Positions 8,701 to 17,159 are shown, counted from the first letter of the stretch. The stretch is 64,000 nucleotides of DNA from Sphingomonas profundi (GCF_009739515.1 NZ_CP046535.1:4201501-4265500), one strand, 5' to 3'. Numbers and translations are program-made. The notes: generated from the sequence alone by a model not told the origin.

Positions 8701-10261
8701 CACGCTCATCTCGCCGCCGCCGCACCACGACATCTACTCGATCGAGGATCTGGCGCAGCTGATCTACGATCTAAAGCAGATCAACCCGCGCGCCCGCGTG
8801 TGCGTGAAGCTCGTGTCGTCGGCCGGCATCGGCACGATCGCGGCGGGCGTCGCGAAGGCCCATGCCGACGCGATCCTGATCGCCGGCCATGTCGGCGGCA
8901 CCGGCGCATCCCCGCAGACCAGCATCAAATATGCCGGCACGCCGTGGGAGATGGGGCTCAGCGAAGCCAATCAGGTGCTGACCCTGAATGGTCTCCGCCA
9001 CCGCGTGAAGCTGCGCACCGACGGTGGCCTCAAGACGGGCCGCGACATCGTGATCGCCGCGATCCTGGGCGCCGAGGAGTTCGGCATCGGCACGCTCAGC
9101 CTGGTGGCGATGGGCTGCATCATGGTGCGCCAGTGCCATTCGAACACCTGCCCGGTCGGCGTCTGCACGCAGGACGAGGGCTTACGCAAAAAGTTCGTCG
9201 GCACGCCCGAGAAGGTCATCAACCTGATGACCTTCATCGCCGAGGAGGTGCGGGAGATCCTCGCCAAGCTCGGCGTCCGCTCGCTGGACGAGATCATCGG
9301 CCGCACCGAGCTGCTCCGTCAGGTGAGCCGCGGCGCCGAGCATCTCGACGATCTCGACCTGAACCCCATTCTGGCCAAGGTGGACGCGCCCGATCATCAC
9401 CGCCGCTTCTCGGCGGAGGGGCATCGCAACGAGGTGCCGGACAGCCTGGACGCGCAGATGATCAAGGATGCGCGCGCGGTGTTCGAGCGTGGCGAGAAGA
9501 TGCAGCTCACCTACTCGGTGCGCAACACGCACCGCGCGGTCGGCACCCGCTTCTCGGCGGAGATCACCAGCCGCTTCGGCATGGCGAAGCTGGCGGACGG
9601 CCATGTCCATGTCCGCCTGCGCGGCTCGGCCGGCCAGTCGCTCGGCGCCTTCGCCTGCAAGGGGCTGACCCTGGAGGTGTTCGGCGATGCCAACGACTAT
9701 GTCGGCAAGGGCCTGTCGGGCGCCGTCATCACGGTACGGCCGATGGTCTCCTCGCCGCTGGAGAGCAAGGCGAACACGATCATCGGCAACACCGTCCTCT
9801 ACGGCGCGACGGCGGGCAAGCTGTTCGCCGCCGGCCAGGCGGGCGAGCGTTTCGCCGTGCGCAACTCCGGCGCGACCGTGGTTGTCGAGGGCTGCGGCGC
9901 CAATGGCTGCGAGTATATGACGGGCGGCATCGCCGTGATCCTGGGACAAACCGGCGACAATTTCGGTGCCGGCATGACGGGCGGCATGGCCTTCGTGCTG
10001 GACGAGACCGGCGATTTCCCCACGCGCGCCAATCCCGACAGCATCGTGTGGCAGCGTTTCGGCTCGGCCTATTGGGAGGCGCGGGCCAAGTCGCTGATCG
10101 CCGAGCATGCGGTGAAGACCGACAGCCGGTGGTCGAACACGATCCTCGACGATTGGGATCGCTGGCGCGACCATGTCTGGCAGGTCTGCCCCAAGGAGAT
10201 GCTCACCCGGCTGGAACACCCGCTGAACGACACGACGGAAGCGGCCGTGGCGGCGGAGTGA
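5729..10261 (+). CDS. gltB: Glutamate synthase large subunit
   Basis: A 1510-residue alpha subunit of GOGAT that makes two glutamates from glutamine and 2-oxoglutarate. After a short propeptide the class II glutaminase nucleophile appears as the Cys of DACGVGLVA (about residue 29 of this start). The central and FMN synthase domains contain GHVGGTGASPQTSIKYAGTP, and the 3Fe-4S ligand run is CHSNTCPVGVC. The C-terminal beta-helix shows repeated glycines (GNTVLYGATAGKLFAAG...). The start at 5729 overlaps the previous gene; an ATG at 5738 is equally possible. Length and domain order are complete. Confidence 0.98.
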   Translation: MTDMTFPTPEHERIAREGMYRPEYEGDACGVGLVAATDGKASRRVVAAAIDALKAVWHRGAVDADGKTGDGAGIHVDLPVRFFDDAIEHAGHKPMPNRLAVGMIFLPRTDLAAQETCRTIVESEIIDFGYTIYGWRQVPVDVSVIGEKAMSLRPEIEQIMIAGPLPDAASRAEFEKDLYLVRRRIERKVIEAQINGFYVCSLSCQSIIYKGLFLAEALSVFYPDLQDERFVSRVAIFHQRYSTNTFPQWWLAQPFRTLAHNGEINTIRGNKNWMKSHEIKMAALSFGEHSEEIKPLIPAGASDTAALDAVFEAICRSGRDAPTAKLMLVPEAWQDKPAMPQAHSDMYSYLASVMEPWDGPAALAMTDGRWVVAGVDRNALRPLRTTRTADNLLIVGSETGMVVVPESSVVAKGRMGPGQMIAIDLDEGRLYGDRDIKDRIAGEAPYGEWIKDFLSLNDLPPAEAGAAPRYDRPELIRRQVAAGQTLEDMELILSPQVEDAKEAIGSMGDDTPLAVISDKPRIVSQFFRQNFSQVTNPPIDSLRETQVMSLKTRFGNLANILDTESAQSNVLVLDSPVLAGADWSRLKAHFGSHAAEIDCTFPVSTATDALRQAIATVRAEAEKAVREGKTELFLTDEAVSADRIAIPMVLAAAGVHTHLVRKGLRSYASINVRSAECLDTHYFAVLIGVGATTVNAYLAEAAIAERHGRGLFGDLSLEQCLKRHRKAIDDGLLKIMSKMGIAVISSYRGGYNFEAVGLSRALCNDLFPGMPAKISGEGYGSLQLNAAERHEAAFDELVTTLPIGGFYRQRAGGEAHAYSAQLMHLLQTAVGTDSYSTYLQFSRGVKDLPPVYLRDLMEFNWAREAIPIDSVEAITEIRKRFVTPGMSLGALSPEAHETLAIAMNRIGAKAVSGEGGEDKRRYRPYENGDNANSVIKQIASGRFGVTAEYLGSAEELEIKVAQGAKPGEGGQLPGFKVTEMIARLRHSTPGVTLISPPPHHDIYSIEDLAQLIYDLKQINPRARVCVKLVSSAGIGTIAAGVAKAHADAILIAGHVGGTGASPQTSIKYAGTPWEMGLSEANQVLTLNGLRHRVKLRTDGGLKTGRDIVIAAILGAEEFGIGTLSLVAMGCIMVRQCHSNTCPVGVCTQDEGLRKKFVGTPEKVINLMTFIAEEVREILAKLGVRSLDEIIGRTELLRQVSRGAEHLDDLDLNPILAKVDAPDHHRRFSAEGHRNEVPDSLDAQMIKDARAVFERGEKMQLTYSVRNTHRAVGTRFSAEITSRFGMAKLADGHVHVRLRGSAGQSLGAFACKGLTLEVFGDANDYVGKGLSGAVITVRPMVSSPLESKANTIIGNTVLYGATAGKLFAAGQAGERFAVRNSGATVVVEGCGANGCEYMTGGIAVILGQTGDNFGAGMTGGMAFVLDETGDFPTRANPDSIVWQRFGSAYWEARAKSLIAEHAVKTDSRWSNTILDDWDRWRDHVWQVCPKEMLTRLEHPLNDTTEAAVAAE

Positions 10262-10263
10262 GG

Positions 10264-10650
10264 CTACAGGGCCGGGACGACGTCCGTCAGGGCGAAGTCC
10301 CGGCCCTTGAACAGCAGAGGCGCGCGCCGCGCACGGGCGAGCGCATAGGCGATGCAGTCGCCGAAGTTCAGCCCGGCCGCATGGCGCCCCTTGCCGAACC
10401 GCACGAAGGCATCGTGCGCCAGCGGCACGAGATCGGCGGTGAAGGGTGCGATCTGGATGTTGTAGGCACGAAGAACGCCGGAGAGCGCCGCCTCGGCACC
10501 CGGCCGGCGGCTCAGCACCATCAGCGTCTCCAGCTGGTTCGGCGCCGCCATGACCGCGTCGTTATCCAGCAAGCGCTCGCCGAACGCCGCCGCTTCCGCT
10601 TCCGCGAGGATGATCGCCACGATCGCCGAGCTGTCGACGACGAGTGTCAT
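10264..10650 (-). CDS. vapC: PIN-domain ribonuclease toxin, VapC family
   Basis: A 128-residue PIN-domain protein, the toxin of a VapBC pair (RNase, often cleaving tRNA or rRNA). The acidic Mg-binding residues are D6 (VVDSSAIVAI), E41 (QLETLMVL), D98 (LNFGDCIAYALA) and probably D118 (FKGRDF). The GDCIAYALA helix is typical of the VapC subgroup paired with RHH-like VapB. Its ATG overlaps the antitoxin stop by 4 bases, giving a coupled antitoxin-toxin operon convergent with gltB. Confidence 0.93.
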   Translation of the reverse strand: MTLVVDSSAIVAIILAEAEAAAFGERLLDNDAVMAAPNQLETLMVLSRRPGAEAALSGVLRAYNIQIAPFTADLVPLAHDAFVRFGKGRHAAGLNFGDCIAYALARARRAPLLFKGRDFALTDVVPAL

Positions 10651-10922
10651 TCGGGCTGCGTCGGAACGCCGTTCTCGTCATAGCCCAGGATTTCATCGTC
10701 GGTCATGGACCAGTCGACAGGCCCCGCCCTGAACCATTCCTGCGCCGCCTTGACCGCGGCTTCGGCGCGCACCCTCCGCGCCTCGCGCTCCGGATCCACC
10801 GCCTCGCGCGCCAGTTCGTTGTCCACCGCCAGCCTGATCGCGCCGGTGAAGCTCGTCTTGCGCAGCGCCGCCAGCCGCCGCACCTTGCGATCGAGTTCCT
10901 CGTCCTTGATGCTCAGCGCCAT
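10647..10922 (-). CDS. vapB: VapB-family antitoxin
   Basis: A 91-residue antitoxin that should neutralise the downstream VapC and repress the shared promoter. The N-terminal MALSIKDEELDRKVRRLA followed by KTSFTGAIRLAVDNELA matches the Rv0623-type VapB DNA-binding fold. The acidic C-terminal tail (DDEILGYDENGV) would contact the toxin. The start at 10922 is chosen over the in-frame start at 11024, because the extra residues are unlike the family and would collide with the divergent GST gene. Confidence 0.9.
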   Translation of the reverse strand: MALSIKDEELDRKVRRLAALRKTSFTGAIRLAVDNELAREAVDPEREARRVRAEAAVKAAQEWFRAGPVDWSMTDDEILGYDENGVPTQPE

Positions 10923-11022
10923 CGCGGCCTCCGGTCTAGAACCTGCCGGCGCAGTATAGAATTTTGCCACCGGCGCTTCAAGGCTGGCGCTCCGCGCGGC
11001 GCACGCTAAACATCCTCCGGGC

Positions 11023-11700
11023 ATGTGGCAGCTCTACCAATTCCCGCTCTGTCCCTTCTCGCGCAAGGTCCGGCTTCTGCTCGGCGAGAAGGGGATCGGC
11101 TACGATCTCGTCCGCGAATCGCCGTGGGCGCAGCGCGACGAGTTCATCGACATGAACCCCGCCGGGCAGACGCCGGTGATGGTCGATACCGATAGCGGCC
11201 TGGTGCTGATGAACTCGGCGGCGATCTGCGAATATATCGAGGAGACGACCGAGAAGGCGTCGATGCTGCCGGGCACCGCCGCCAACCGCGCCGAGATCCG
11301 CCGCCTGTGCGCGTGGTTCGACGAGAAGGTCTATGCCGAGGTGGTGGCGCCGCTGATGCACGAGCGTATGTTCAAGCGCATCGTCCACCGCGCCACGCCG
11401 GACGCCAAGGCGCTGCGCGAGGCGATGAAGGTGGCCAACAACCATCTCGACTATATCGACTATCTGCTCGACCACCGCCGCTGGATCGGCGGCGCGGTGC
11501 TGAGCCTCGCCGATCTCACCGCCGCCGCCCACCTATCGGTGGCGGACTATCTCGGCGGGATCGACTGGCGCGTCCACGATCGCACCCGCGAATGGTATGC
11601 CGCGATGAAGAGCCGCCCCAGCTTCCGCCCGCTGCTCGGCGAACGCATGGAGATCGTCTCCCCGCCGGATCACTACGACAAGGTGGATTTCTGGGAGTGA
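11023..11700 (+). CDS. Glutathione S-transferase family protein (possibly FzlA-like)
   Basis: A 225-residue protein with an N-terminal thioredoxin-fold GST domain (LYQFPLCPFSRKVRLLLGEKG, then NPAGQTPVMVD and the E-S/A motif NSAAICEYIEE). The C-terminal domain is all-helical (LSLADLTAAAHLSVADYLGG). In alphaproteobacteria a GST-fold protein, FzlA, binds FtsZ and acts in division rather than conjugation. This protein could be that orthologue, but the sequence alone does not decide between an enzyme and a scaffold. It is the last + strand gene before a convergent SDR. Confidence 0.85.
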   Translation: MWQLYQFPLCPFSRKVRLLLGEKGIGYDLVRESPWAQRDEFIDMNPAGQTPVMVDTDSGLVLMNSAAICEYIEETTEKASMLPGTAANRAEIRRLCAWFDEKVYAEVVAPLMHERMFKRIVHRATPDAKALREAMKVANNHLDYIDYLLDHRRWIGGAVLSLADLTAAAHLSVADYLGGIDWRVHDRTREWYAAMKSRPSFRPLLGERMEIVSPPDHYDKVDFWE

Positions 11701-11732
11701 GCGGACGAGACGGGCGACGGACCCGTCCGCTC
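11699..11732. terminator. Hairpin between convergent GST and SDR genes
   Basis: A 9-bp perfect stem GAGCGGACG/CGTCCGCTC (11699-11707 with 11724-11732) sits exactly in the 39-base gap between the two convergent stops. No T-run follows on either side, so it would be a bidirectional structure or a Rho-assisted end. Confidence 0.4.
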
Positions 11733-11739
11733 GCCCCGA

Positions 11740-12642
11740 TCAGCCCTGCGCCTGCCGGCCATAGTCCATCGCCCGGAGATCCGTCAGCAGGTCCGGGCCG
11801 GTGGGTTTCCAGCCGAGCCGCTGCCGTGTCCAGGCGCTGGACGCCGGCATGTCGAGGCTGGTGAACATCGCCAGCCAGCCGAAATGCTCCGCCGCCTCCT
11901 CGGCGGACAGCGACCGGACAGGAACGCCGAGCCCCGCGCCGATGACCTGCGCGATCTCGCGCGCGGGCACGCCCTCCTCGGCGACGGCATGGTAGCGCGC
12001 GCCCGCCTCGTGCCGCTCCAGCGCCAGTCGGTAGAGGCGGGCGACGTCGCCGACATGCGCCGCCGGCCAGCGATTGCCGCCATCGCCGACATAAGCGGAG
12101 AGGCGCTTGGCACGGCTCAGCTCGATGAGCGGCGATATCAGGCCCTGCTTCTCGGTATCGTGGACCTGCGGCAGCCGCACGACCGCCACCGAGACGCCCC
12201 GCTCCGCCGCGGCGGCGCCGGCCTCCTCCGAGGCCACGCGCGGATTGGGATGGTGCCAGTCCACCGCCTGCTCGATCGCCGGCCGGCCCGGGCCGACGCT
12301 GCCCAGCCCGGTGCCCGAGGTGATGATCAGCGGCCGATCGGAGCCGACGAGCGCGTCCGCCATCGCGCCGATCACCCGCCGGTCCTTCTCGCAATTCTCC
12401 ACGAAGCGCGAGAAATCGTGATCGAAGGCGGTATGGATCACCGCGTCCGCCTGCGCCGCGCCGCTGGCGAGGGTGGCGGGATCCTCCAGCGCGCCGCGGT
12501 GCGCTTCGGCGCCGGCCTCCGCCAGCTGCCGCGCCCCGGCCTCGGACCGGGTGAGCCCGAGAACATGGTGCCCGGCCGCGAGCAGCTCGGCCACCACGCG
12601 AGAGCCGATGAAGCCGGTCGCCCCGGTGAGAAACACGCGCAT
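11740..12642 (-). CDS. SDR-family NAD(P)-dependent oxidoreductase
   Basis: A 300-residue extended/atypical SDR. The N-terminal Rossmann motif is MRVFLTGATGFIGSRVVAELL, followed by ADAVIHTAFDHDF and a strand ending ITSGTGLG. It resembles the NmrA/YwnB-like or 'NAD-dependent epimerase' group common in sphingomonads. The usual catalytic YxxxK is not obvious (EEAGAAAAERG occupies that area), so the reaction cannot be named. The start at 12642 gives the family-typical N-terminus. The gene is monocistronic and convergent with the GST gene. Confidence 0.82.
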   Translation of the reverse strand: MRVFLTGATGFIGSRVVAELLAAGHHVLGLTRSEAGARQLAEAGAEAHRGALEDPATLASGAAQADAVIHTAFDHDFSRFVENCEKDRRVIGAMADALVGSDRPLIITSGTGLGSVGPGRPAIEQAVDWHHPNPRVASEEAGAAAAERGVSVAVVRLPQVHDTEKQGLISPLIELSRAKRLSAYVGDGGNRWPAAHVGDVARLYRLALERHEAGARYHAVAEEGVPAREIAQVIGAGLGVPVRSLSAEEAAEHFGWLAMFTSLDMPASSAWTRQRLGWKPTGPDLLTDLRAMDYGRQAQG

Positions 12643-13023
12643 GATACATCTCCGCATTGTCGAGCCGACGATCTGGCGCTTCGCTCTACCCGGTTAAAGT
12701 GGTGATCGACAGGATTGCCACTGATTGCCTGCATCAATCGACCGGGCACCGACCCTCGCGATCGTCGCGCCCGACAGAACGCTGCCGTAACCCGTCGGAC
12801 AGCCGCGCCACGCCACTCTGCCTCCGCTCCGCGCCAGGGCGAACACGCCGCTTGCGCATCTACGGGTTATCGCGCGTAATCGGCCGAGCCGCTGCCGGCG
12901 GCGCCGCGCCCGATCTTCTTCCATCCACCCGCCCGGTGCGCCCATTTACCCCCTTGCGGCCCCCCGGCCCCCACGCTATTAGCCGCGCCTCACCGGGGAG
13001 CATGCTCCTCCGGGGACGCCAGA
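12643..13023. other. Intergenic region upstream of tRNA-Gly
   Basis: About 380 bases between the SDR start and tRNA-Gly. Open frames here have no initiation context or recognisable protein features. It presumably holds the divergent promoters of the SDR and the tRNA; no clear motif was identified. Confidence 0.5.
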
Positions 13024-13098
13024 GCGGGCGTAGCTCAGGGGTAGAGCACAACCTTGCCAAGGTTGGGGTCGAGGGTTCGAATCCCTTCGCCCGCTCCA
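13024..13098 (+). tRNA. tRNA-Gly (anticodon GCC), island attachment site
   Basis: The sequence folds as a standard cloverleaf. The acceptor GCGGGCG pairs with CGCCCGC, with discriminator T and an encoded CCA. The D-arm is GCTC...GAGC. The anticodon stem AACCT/AGGTT has a loop containing GCC, and the T-arm is GAGGG-TTCGAAT-CCCTT. Its 3' 50 bases recur exactly at 47039-47088, and its last 19 bases (plus GA) at 57202-57220. It is therefore the attB of the island(s) downstream; integration preserves the tRNA. Confidence 0.97.
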
Positions 13099-13099
13099 G
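13050..13099 (+). repeat. attL: 50-bp direct repeat, left copy
   Basis: The copy lies within tRNA-Gly from the anticodon stem to one base beyond CCA, and is identical to 47039-47088. The flanking bases differ on both sides (c versus t on the left; a versus t on the right), which defines the repeat limits. Confidence 0.9.
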
Positions 13100-13118
13100 A
13101 CTTACTAGCAAACGGAAC

Positions 13119-13225
13119 AAGTTAGCGGCGGACTGCGTGGGCCGGGCCGCCCGCTTGTTTGCGCGGGGTAACGCTGGGGTAACTCAGAGTGGTTGGCTGG
13201 GCTGGGGCTGACCTAGCGGCCGGCG
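13119..13225 (+). repeat. R1: element left-end sequence, duplicated at 47108-47213
   Basis: About 107 bases just inside attL that reappear, with a few substitutions and indels, just outside the right attachment site. It contains a pair of GGGGTAAC boxes and the 3' end of the 13184-13996 gene. Because R1 is internal to element A while its copy is external, the copy probably marks the left end of a second, related element. Confidence 0.85.
13165..13183 (+). promoter_or_regulatory. Putative integrase arm-type sites (left end)
   Basis: Two GGGGTAAC boxes at 13165-13172 and 13176-13183, 11 bases apart (one helical turn). The same paired box occurs beside the integrase start (46905-46924) and, with one mismatch, at 47153-47171. 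Location at the element ends and helical phasing suggest sites bound by Int or its excision factor; this is inference. Confidence 0.5.
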
Positions 13226-13996
13226 GGCCTCAAGCAGACGCATCAGCGCCTTTCCGCCCGGCGGTATGGTCGCGCTCAGCCCTTCTGGCAGAACATCGAA
13301 CCCGAACGACAGGGCCACGCCGCTGCCGGCTCCCAGTAGCCGCACGCCCGCGTCCACGGCGGCCTCAAGCCGGGCGAGCGCGAACGGAGCGTAGTAGGCG
13401 GCCGGCGCCAGCACGCGCAGGTCTACCGTGTCGGCTTGGAGCAGCGCTGACGGCCGCGTCGGCGGGTTGGCGCGGGTCAGCAGCCAAATGCTGGCATAGC
13501 CCAGCAGCTCCACGGCGGCGTACAGCGGCGTGTCGCTCGCGATCTTCAACTCCACGAACTGGAAGTGCCGCGCGCCGCGCATGTGCACCAGATCTATGGC
13601 CCGCCGCCCGTCCGCCGCTCCGCGAATCAGGCCCGAGGCGACGGGAACCTGATTCGCCCAATCGTCGCGCCCGAGGGCCACGCAGGCAGCGGCGATGGCG
13701 CGCTCAAGCACCACCTCAGGGCTTTTATTGGCGGCCCCTATCTGAGGCTGCGGCACGCACCAGCGCCAATTCTGCGCGGAACGGTCCCTGTTGTCCGCCG
13801 CCCGGCCCGTGCTCCAGTTCGCCGCGACGGCTTCGTAGACCAGCCGGGCTAGGTCAATTTCTTCGGGCAGCGACAACGAGTGCAGGGCCGACCGGTGGCG
13901 CAGGTTCGAGATGCCCAGCGCGTTGCAGACTGCCGCGTCCACACCTTCCAGCAGCGACGCGGGGGCATGCAGCGGTGCGGTGGGCGGACCTGGCAT
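13184..13996 (-). CDS. Hypothetical protein with PD-(D/E)XK-like motif
   Basis: About 270 residues, not recognised as a named family. A possible nuclease-fold signature is visible: AIDLVHMRGARHFQFVELK gives an Asp on one strand and E-x-K on the next, the arrangement of PD-(D/E)XK enzymes. A hydrophobic helix (YAAVELLGYASIWLL) follows. The C-terminal ~14 residues are encoded by repeat R1. The start at 13996 is preferred; the frame extends upstream to 14107, but those residues look non-native and would crowd the divergent gene at 14119. Nuclease activity is a guess from the motif only. Confidence 0.55.
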   Translation of the reverse strand: MPGPPTAPLHAPASLLEGVDAAVCNALGISNLRHRSALHSLSLPEEIDLARLVYEAVAANWSTGRAADNRDRSAQNWRWCVPQPQIGAANKSPEVVLERAIAAACVALGRDDWANQVPVASGLIRGAADGRRAIDLVHMRGARHFQFVELKIASDTPLYAAVELLGYASIWLLTRANPPTRPSALLQADTVDLRVLAPAAYYAPFALARLEAAVDAGVRLLGAGSGVALSFGFDVLPEGLSATIPPGGKALMRLLEARRPLGQPQPSQPL

Positions 13997-14118
13997 GCGG
14001 GAGAGGTACAGCAGGTTGCCGCACCGGGGCCAGGGTGATCGGCCTCGTGCGCCGTCGCCGAGAGAGGTGCAGCTGCGGTCACCTTGATCAGGCGGGACAG
14101 TCCGCATAGCGCTGCCGC

Positions 14119-14529
14119 ATGATCCGACAGCTCGCTATCATCGCAATGTCCGCCCTTTTACTGGCGGGGTGTGACCCACCGGATCGCGACGCTGCCGCAA
14201 GCCGGCCCGGCTTCGGCGCCAACGGCCGCCGCGATCTGATTGGCTCAGCCGCGGACACCGGCGGCGAGAAGGGCGGACAGACCTATGCCGCGTTCGACGC
14301 CTACCGCGACCTGAAGGGAAGCGGGCTGGCGTTCGCCGGGTACGGATGCGTGAGCGACTGCGCCGACGTGATCGGCGGATACCGCTGGGCGCGCCAGCGG
14401 AACGTCACGGACGCGCGGCTTTGCGAGGCGGCAACGTGGGGCGAACTGGAGGGCTGCGTCGCTTTCGCGCAGGGTTTGCCGTCGGAGCTGTCGAGTCTGC
14501 CGCCGCTTAAGAAGGAGGCCGCGCGCTGA
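14119..14529 (+). CDS. Small hypothetical lipoprotein
   Basis: A 136-residue predicted lipoprotein. The N-terminus is MIRQLAIIAMSALLLAGC, a clean signal peptide with a lipobox (LAGC) and acylation at Cys18. The mature part has four more cysteines (GYGCVSDC, LCEAATW, EGCVAF) that could form disulfides in the periplasm. No family recognised. It is divergent from the PD-(D/E)XK-like gene. Confidence 0.7.
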   Translation: MIRQLAIIAMSALLLAGCDPPDRDAAASRPGFGANGRRDLIGSAADTGGEKGGQTYAAFDAYRDLKGSGLAFAGYGCVSDCADVIGGYRWARQRNVTDARLCEAATWGELEGCVAFAQGLPSELSSLPPLKKEAAR

Positions 14530-14862
14530 CGTAAGCGGTGCAGCCTTCAAGGCGTCTGAAGGCCCGCCGGGCGTGCCAGGCACTTGCCCCGCCGCGCGGG
14601 TGCTGCCGCGCCTCAGAGGACGTCCACGACGGTCGAGCAGTCCTGATTGTGTTCGCACTGGCTCGCTTCAGCTGATTTTCATTTAGTATCCGCTTGCCGC
14701 CGGCATCAAGGCGAACGCATCGCTCAGGCGGCCCTGCTCTGCGGGGATTGTCAACGCGACCGTCCCGCAAAAGCGCGGCGAGGTCAGCGGAATGTGGGCT
14801 GCGACGACTGATCGCCTGTTAAGGCAGTCTGTGTATTGATGAAAATAGTGTATATCGACCGG
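14530..14862. other. Intergenic region, nothing identified
   Basis: About 330 bases between the lipoprotein and a convergent membrane protein. No supported ORF, RNA or strong terminator is seen. Base composition shifts from GC-rich to more AT-rich towards 14850, marking a likely junction between cargo of different origin. Confidence 0.4.
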
Positions 14863-15495
14863 TCAAGGCGGACATTTTCGGTAAAGGTTTGAATCCTCTT
14901 TATCACCGGAAAGGGTTTTCCCGTTATCCAAGAGGCGAAAGCCGATCTTATCGTTGAACTGGTTATTTCCTTCATCGTAGCCCGTGACGCTTAGTTCTAT
15001 TTGATTTTTGCTAATCACCTTCACTTTTTCAACGTCTGTATTTACTTCGAAGTTTCTGAACGTCGTCGCTGTTAGCGTGTAACGAGCCTCTCGACCGGCA
15101 CACCGATCGCTGACGATTTCGTCCCATGAGCCTCTGAAGGCAGTTGGAACTACGCTCGCAAACCGAGGGTAAATTTCGGCGTGCTTCGGCATCTCGGCTG
15201 GAGCGGTGGCTTGCACGGAAGGCCTTGCGGACGCCAGAGCCTTCGGACCTGAGTGATCGGGTACTGCATTCTCCGGCGCGATCGATATAGTCTGGCTCAG
15301 GGGAGCGACTGAGGCGCGTCCCAGCATGAAAGCCAACCCGATCGTCGCGGTCCAAGCGACGGCAGCGAGGAAAACGGTTGTTCTCGATAAACTGTACAGG
15401 GTCGGCGGTTCTCCGCTGACATCGCGATAAAGTCGCTTGCCGCGCGGTGAGGCGGGCGGCACGGCCCTCTCGTCTTTGATAATGATCTTAGCCAT
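14863..15495 (-). CDS. Single-pass membrane protein of unknown function
   Basis: A 210-residue protein. A cytoplasmic N-terminus (~38 residues) is followed by one transmembrane helix around residues 40-60 (VFLAAVAWTATIGLAFML). A Pro/Ala-rich linker then leads to a soluble domain (YPRFASVVPTAFRGSWDEI...) with two cysteines (RCAGRE, RKCPP) that may pair. The C-terminal half is beta-rich (YTLTATTFRNFEV, KVKVISKNQIELSVTGY). It is noticeably more AT-rich than flanking DNA. No known family was recognised. Confidence 0.7.
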   Translation of the reverse strand: MAKIIIKDERAVPPASPRGKRLYRDVSGEPPTLYSLSRTTVFLAAVAWTATIGLAFMLGRASVAPLSQTISIAPENAVPDHSGPKALASARPSVQATAPAEMPKHAEIYPRFASVVPTAFRGSWDEIVSDRCAGREARYTLTATTFRNFEVNTDVEKVKVISKNQIELSVTGYDEGNNQFNDKIGFRLLDNGKTLSGDKEDSNLYRKCPP

Positions 15496-15726
15496 GACAC
15501 CCCAGCCGCTCTGCGGTTAGGTAATATCATCTGAAGCGCGCGATGGAACGCGATGTTGCTGAATTTGTATCCCCGGCAATCGTGCCACTATCATTTTCGA
15601 TCCAGCCAATCTCCGGCCTGCGATGTCCGGATCGATGAGGCTCGTTGTAGCCCGTGGCGCGCGTATGCGGTGGCATGCCATCCACGCCCGCCGCATTCCC
15701 GCGCCGGTGGCGCATGGAGAACGCCG

Positions 15727-15864
15727 TTGTTCCGTCCGCTGCTCGGCGCCGCCTCGCTCGCCCTGATCGTCACCGCTGCGGCGCCGGCGTCAGCCGCGCC
15801 GTGCAAGGACGCCGAGGGGAAGTTCGCCAAGTGCGGTGCGCCGGGCGCGGTGCCGATAAAGTAG
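15727..15864 (+). CDS. 45-residue secreted peptide with Cys pair
   Basis: A short gene starting at TTG with GGAG seven bases upstream. A signal peptide (LFRPLLGAASLALIVTAAAPASA) is followed by a ~20-residue mature peptide APCKDAEGKFAKCGAPGAVPIK. Small secreted proteins with this PCxDAxGKFxKC core are frequent in sphingomonads; function unknown. The long upstream extension of the frame has no start context and is ignored. Confidence 0.55.
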   Translation: MFRPLLGAASLALIVTAAAPASAAPCKDAEGKFAKCGAPGAVPIK

Positions 15865-16138
15865 GGGCCGCGCCGGGGCGGCCTCGACAGCGCTCCGGCT
15901 ATAGCAGGCCCTGCCGGGCCCGGCGGCCGGCCGCGGAACCTCAGAGGACGTCGAGCGGCGTCGAGAGGCTTTGCGGCTAAGCCGCGACCCTTGAGCACTC
16001 GTGATCCCTCAGCGTCGTTCTTGCGCCAGAAGGCCGCGGCGACCATTCGCTCATCTCGCGTCGACCCGCATAAGCTGATGCCCCATAGGCGCGCGGCGGG
16101 GCTGCGGATCGCTGCGTTTTTCCCTATCGTCGCCGGAT

Positions 16139-16957
16139 ATGACGAACCTCTTTGATGCTATCGCCATTCGAACCGCCTTACGGGATCATCATCCGTTCTA
16201 CGTCTACGTCCTATGCCGTCCATGCGGCGAACCCTTTTATGTGGGCAAAGGCGTGAAGTTTCGCTGCCTCCAGCACGAAGCCGACGCACGGACAACGACG
16301 GCATTGACGCACAAGCTAAACGTCATTCGGAGCCTGCATCGCCAAGGGCAGACGGTTGCATATCGCGTCGACAGTTCATTCCTCAGTGAGGCTGGCGCGC
16401 TCGCACGCGAACGTGCGCTGATCGCCGAAATCGGGAGACACGATCTGAAGCTAGGCCCGCTCACCAACCAAACGGATGGCGGCGAAGGCACATCAAACCC
16501 ATCGGAGGAAAGCCGCCAGCGCGGGCGGGATTCGCTTTGGGGCGAAGCGGACGATCCGGAACGCCAAATCATCAACCGATGGTTTCAGAAACTTACGCCG
16601 GTCAAGTCCGTCCCAATCAAGCCCGTCGCGACGTTCACGCGCGCGGCGGGACTTTGGAAGAACGATGACACGATCGGCATGAAGCCCCGGCAAGCGGGCG
16701 CGATCGTCGCAACCGCCTTAGCAAATGACGTGATGTTGGAACCCGGTTGCCTGTTGCCGCGTCGGCTCGAAATCGAAGGCGTTGAATATATCATCGAAAA
16801 CGGCGTTGGCCGCGACATGGTGTCGAATGGTATGATCGAAGTTCACGATGCCACGGTAACTTACGAAACGCTGAAGCTAACACGCCTCGGATATGTCTTT
16901 GTTGTAAAGACGTTCGGAGCATCAACCCTGATCGACGCGGGCGTTCTTGCACCATAG
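16139..16957 (+). CDS. GIY-YIG nuclease-domain protein
   Basis: A 272-residue protein. The N-terminal ~110 residues are a GIY-YIG domain of the LEM-3-like type: YVYVLCRP (first strand), GEPFYVGKG (second motif), then an Arg/Glu helix (LARERALIAEIGRHD) and the closing N-x-T-x-GGEG motif (TNQTDGGEGTS). The C-terminal half is unrecognised and may bind DNA. Such proteins are typical of phage and island cargo (homing, repair or defence nucleases). The gene stands alone, in less GC-rich DNA than the core. Confidence 0.82.
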   Translation: MTNLFDAIAIRTALRDHHPFYVYVLCRPCGEPFYVGKGVKFRCLQHEADARTTTALTHKLNVIRSLHRQGQTVAYRVDSSFLSEAGALARERALIAEIGRHDLKLGPLTNQTDGGEGTSNPSEESRQRGRDSLWGEADDPERQIINRWFQKLTPVKSVPIKPVATFTRAAGLWKNDDTIGMKPRQAGAIVATALANDVMLEPGCLLPRRLEIEGVEYIIENGVGRDMVSNGMIEVHDATVTYETLKLTRLGYVFVVKTFGASTLIDAGVLAP

Positions 16958-17159
16958 GCGGGAAGCGCCGGGCGACGAACCTAAAGGATTGGCACGGCTG
17001 AATATCGTCGTTCATCGTTTTCAACATGTCGAGATAGAAGCGGACTCCGTGCGTCATTGATAATGGTTGAACCCTTAGAATATACTTCTAATCCCGCGGC
17101 TATGAATCGCATAGCTATCAGCGATTGCGATCCGGAAAATCAGAAGGGTGAAATCACGC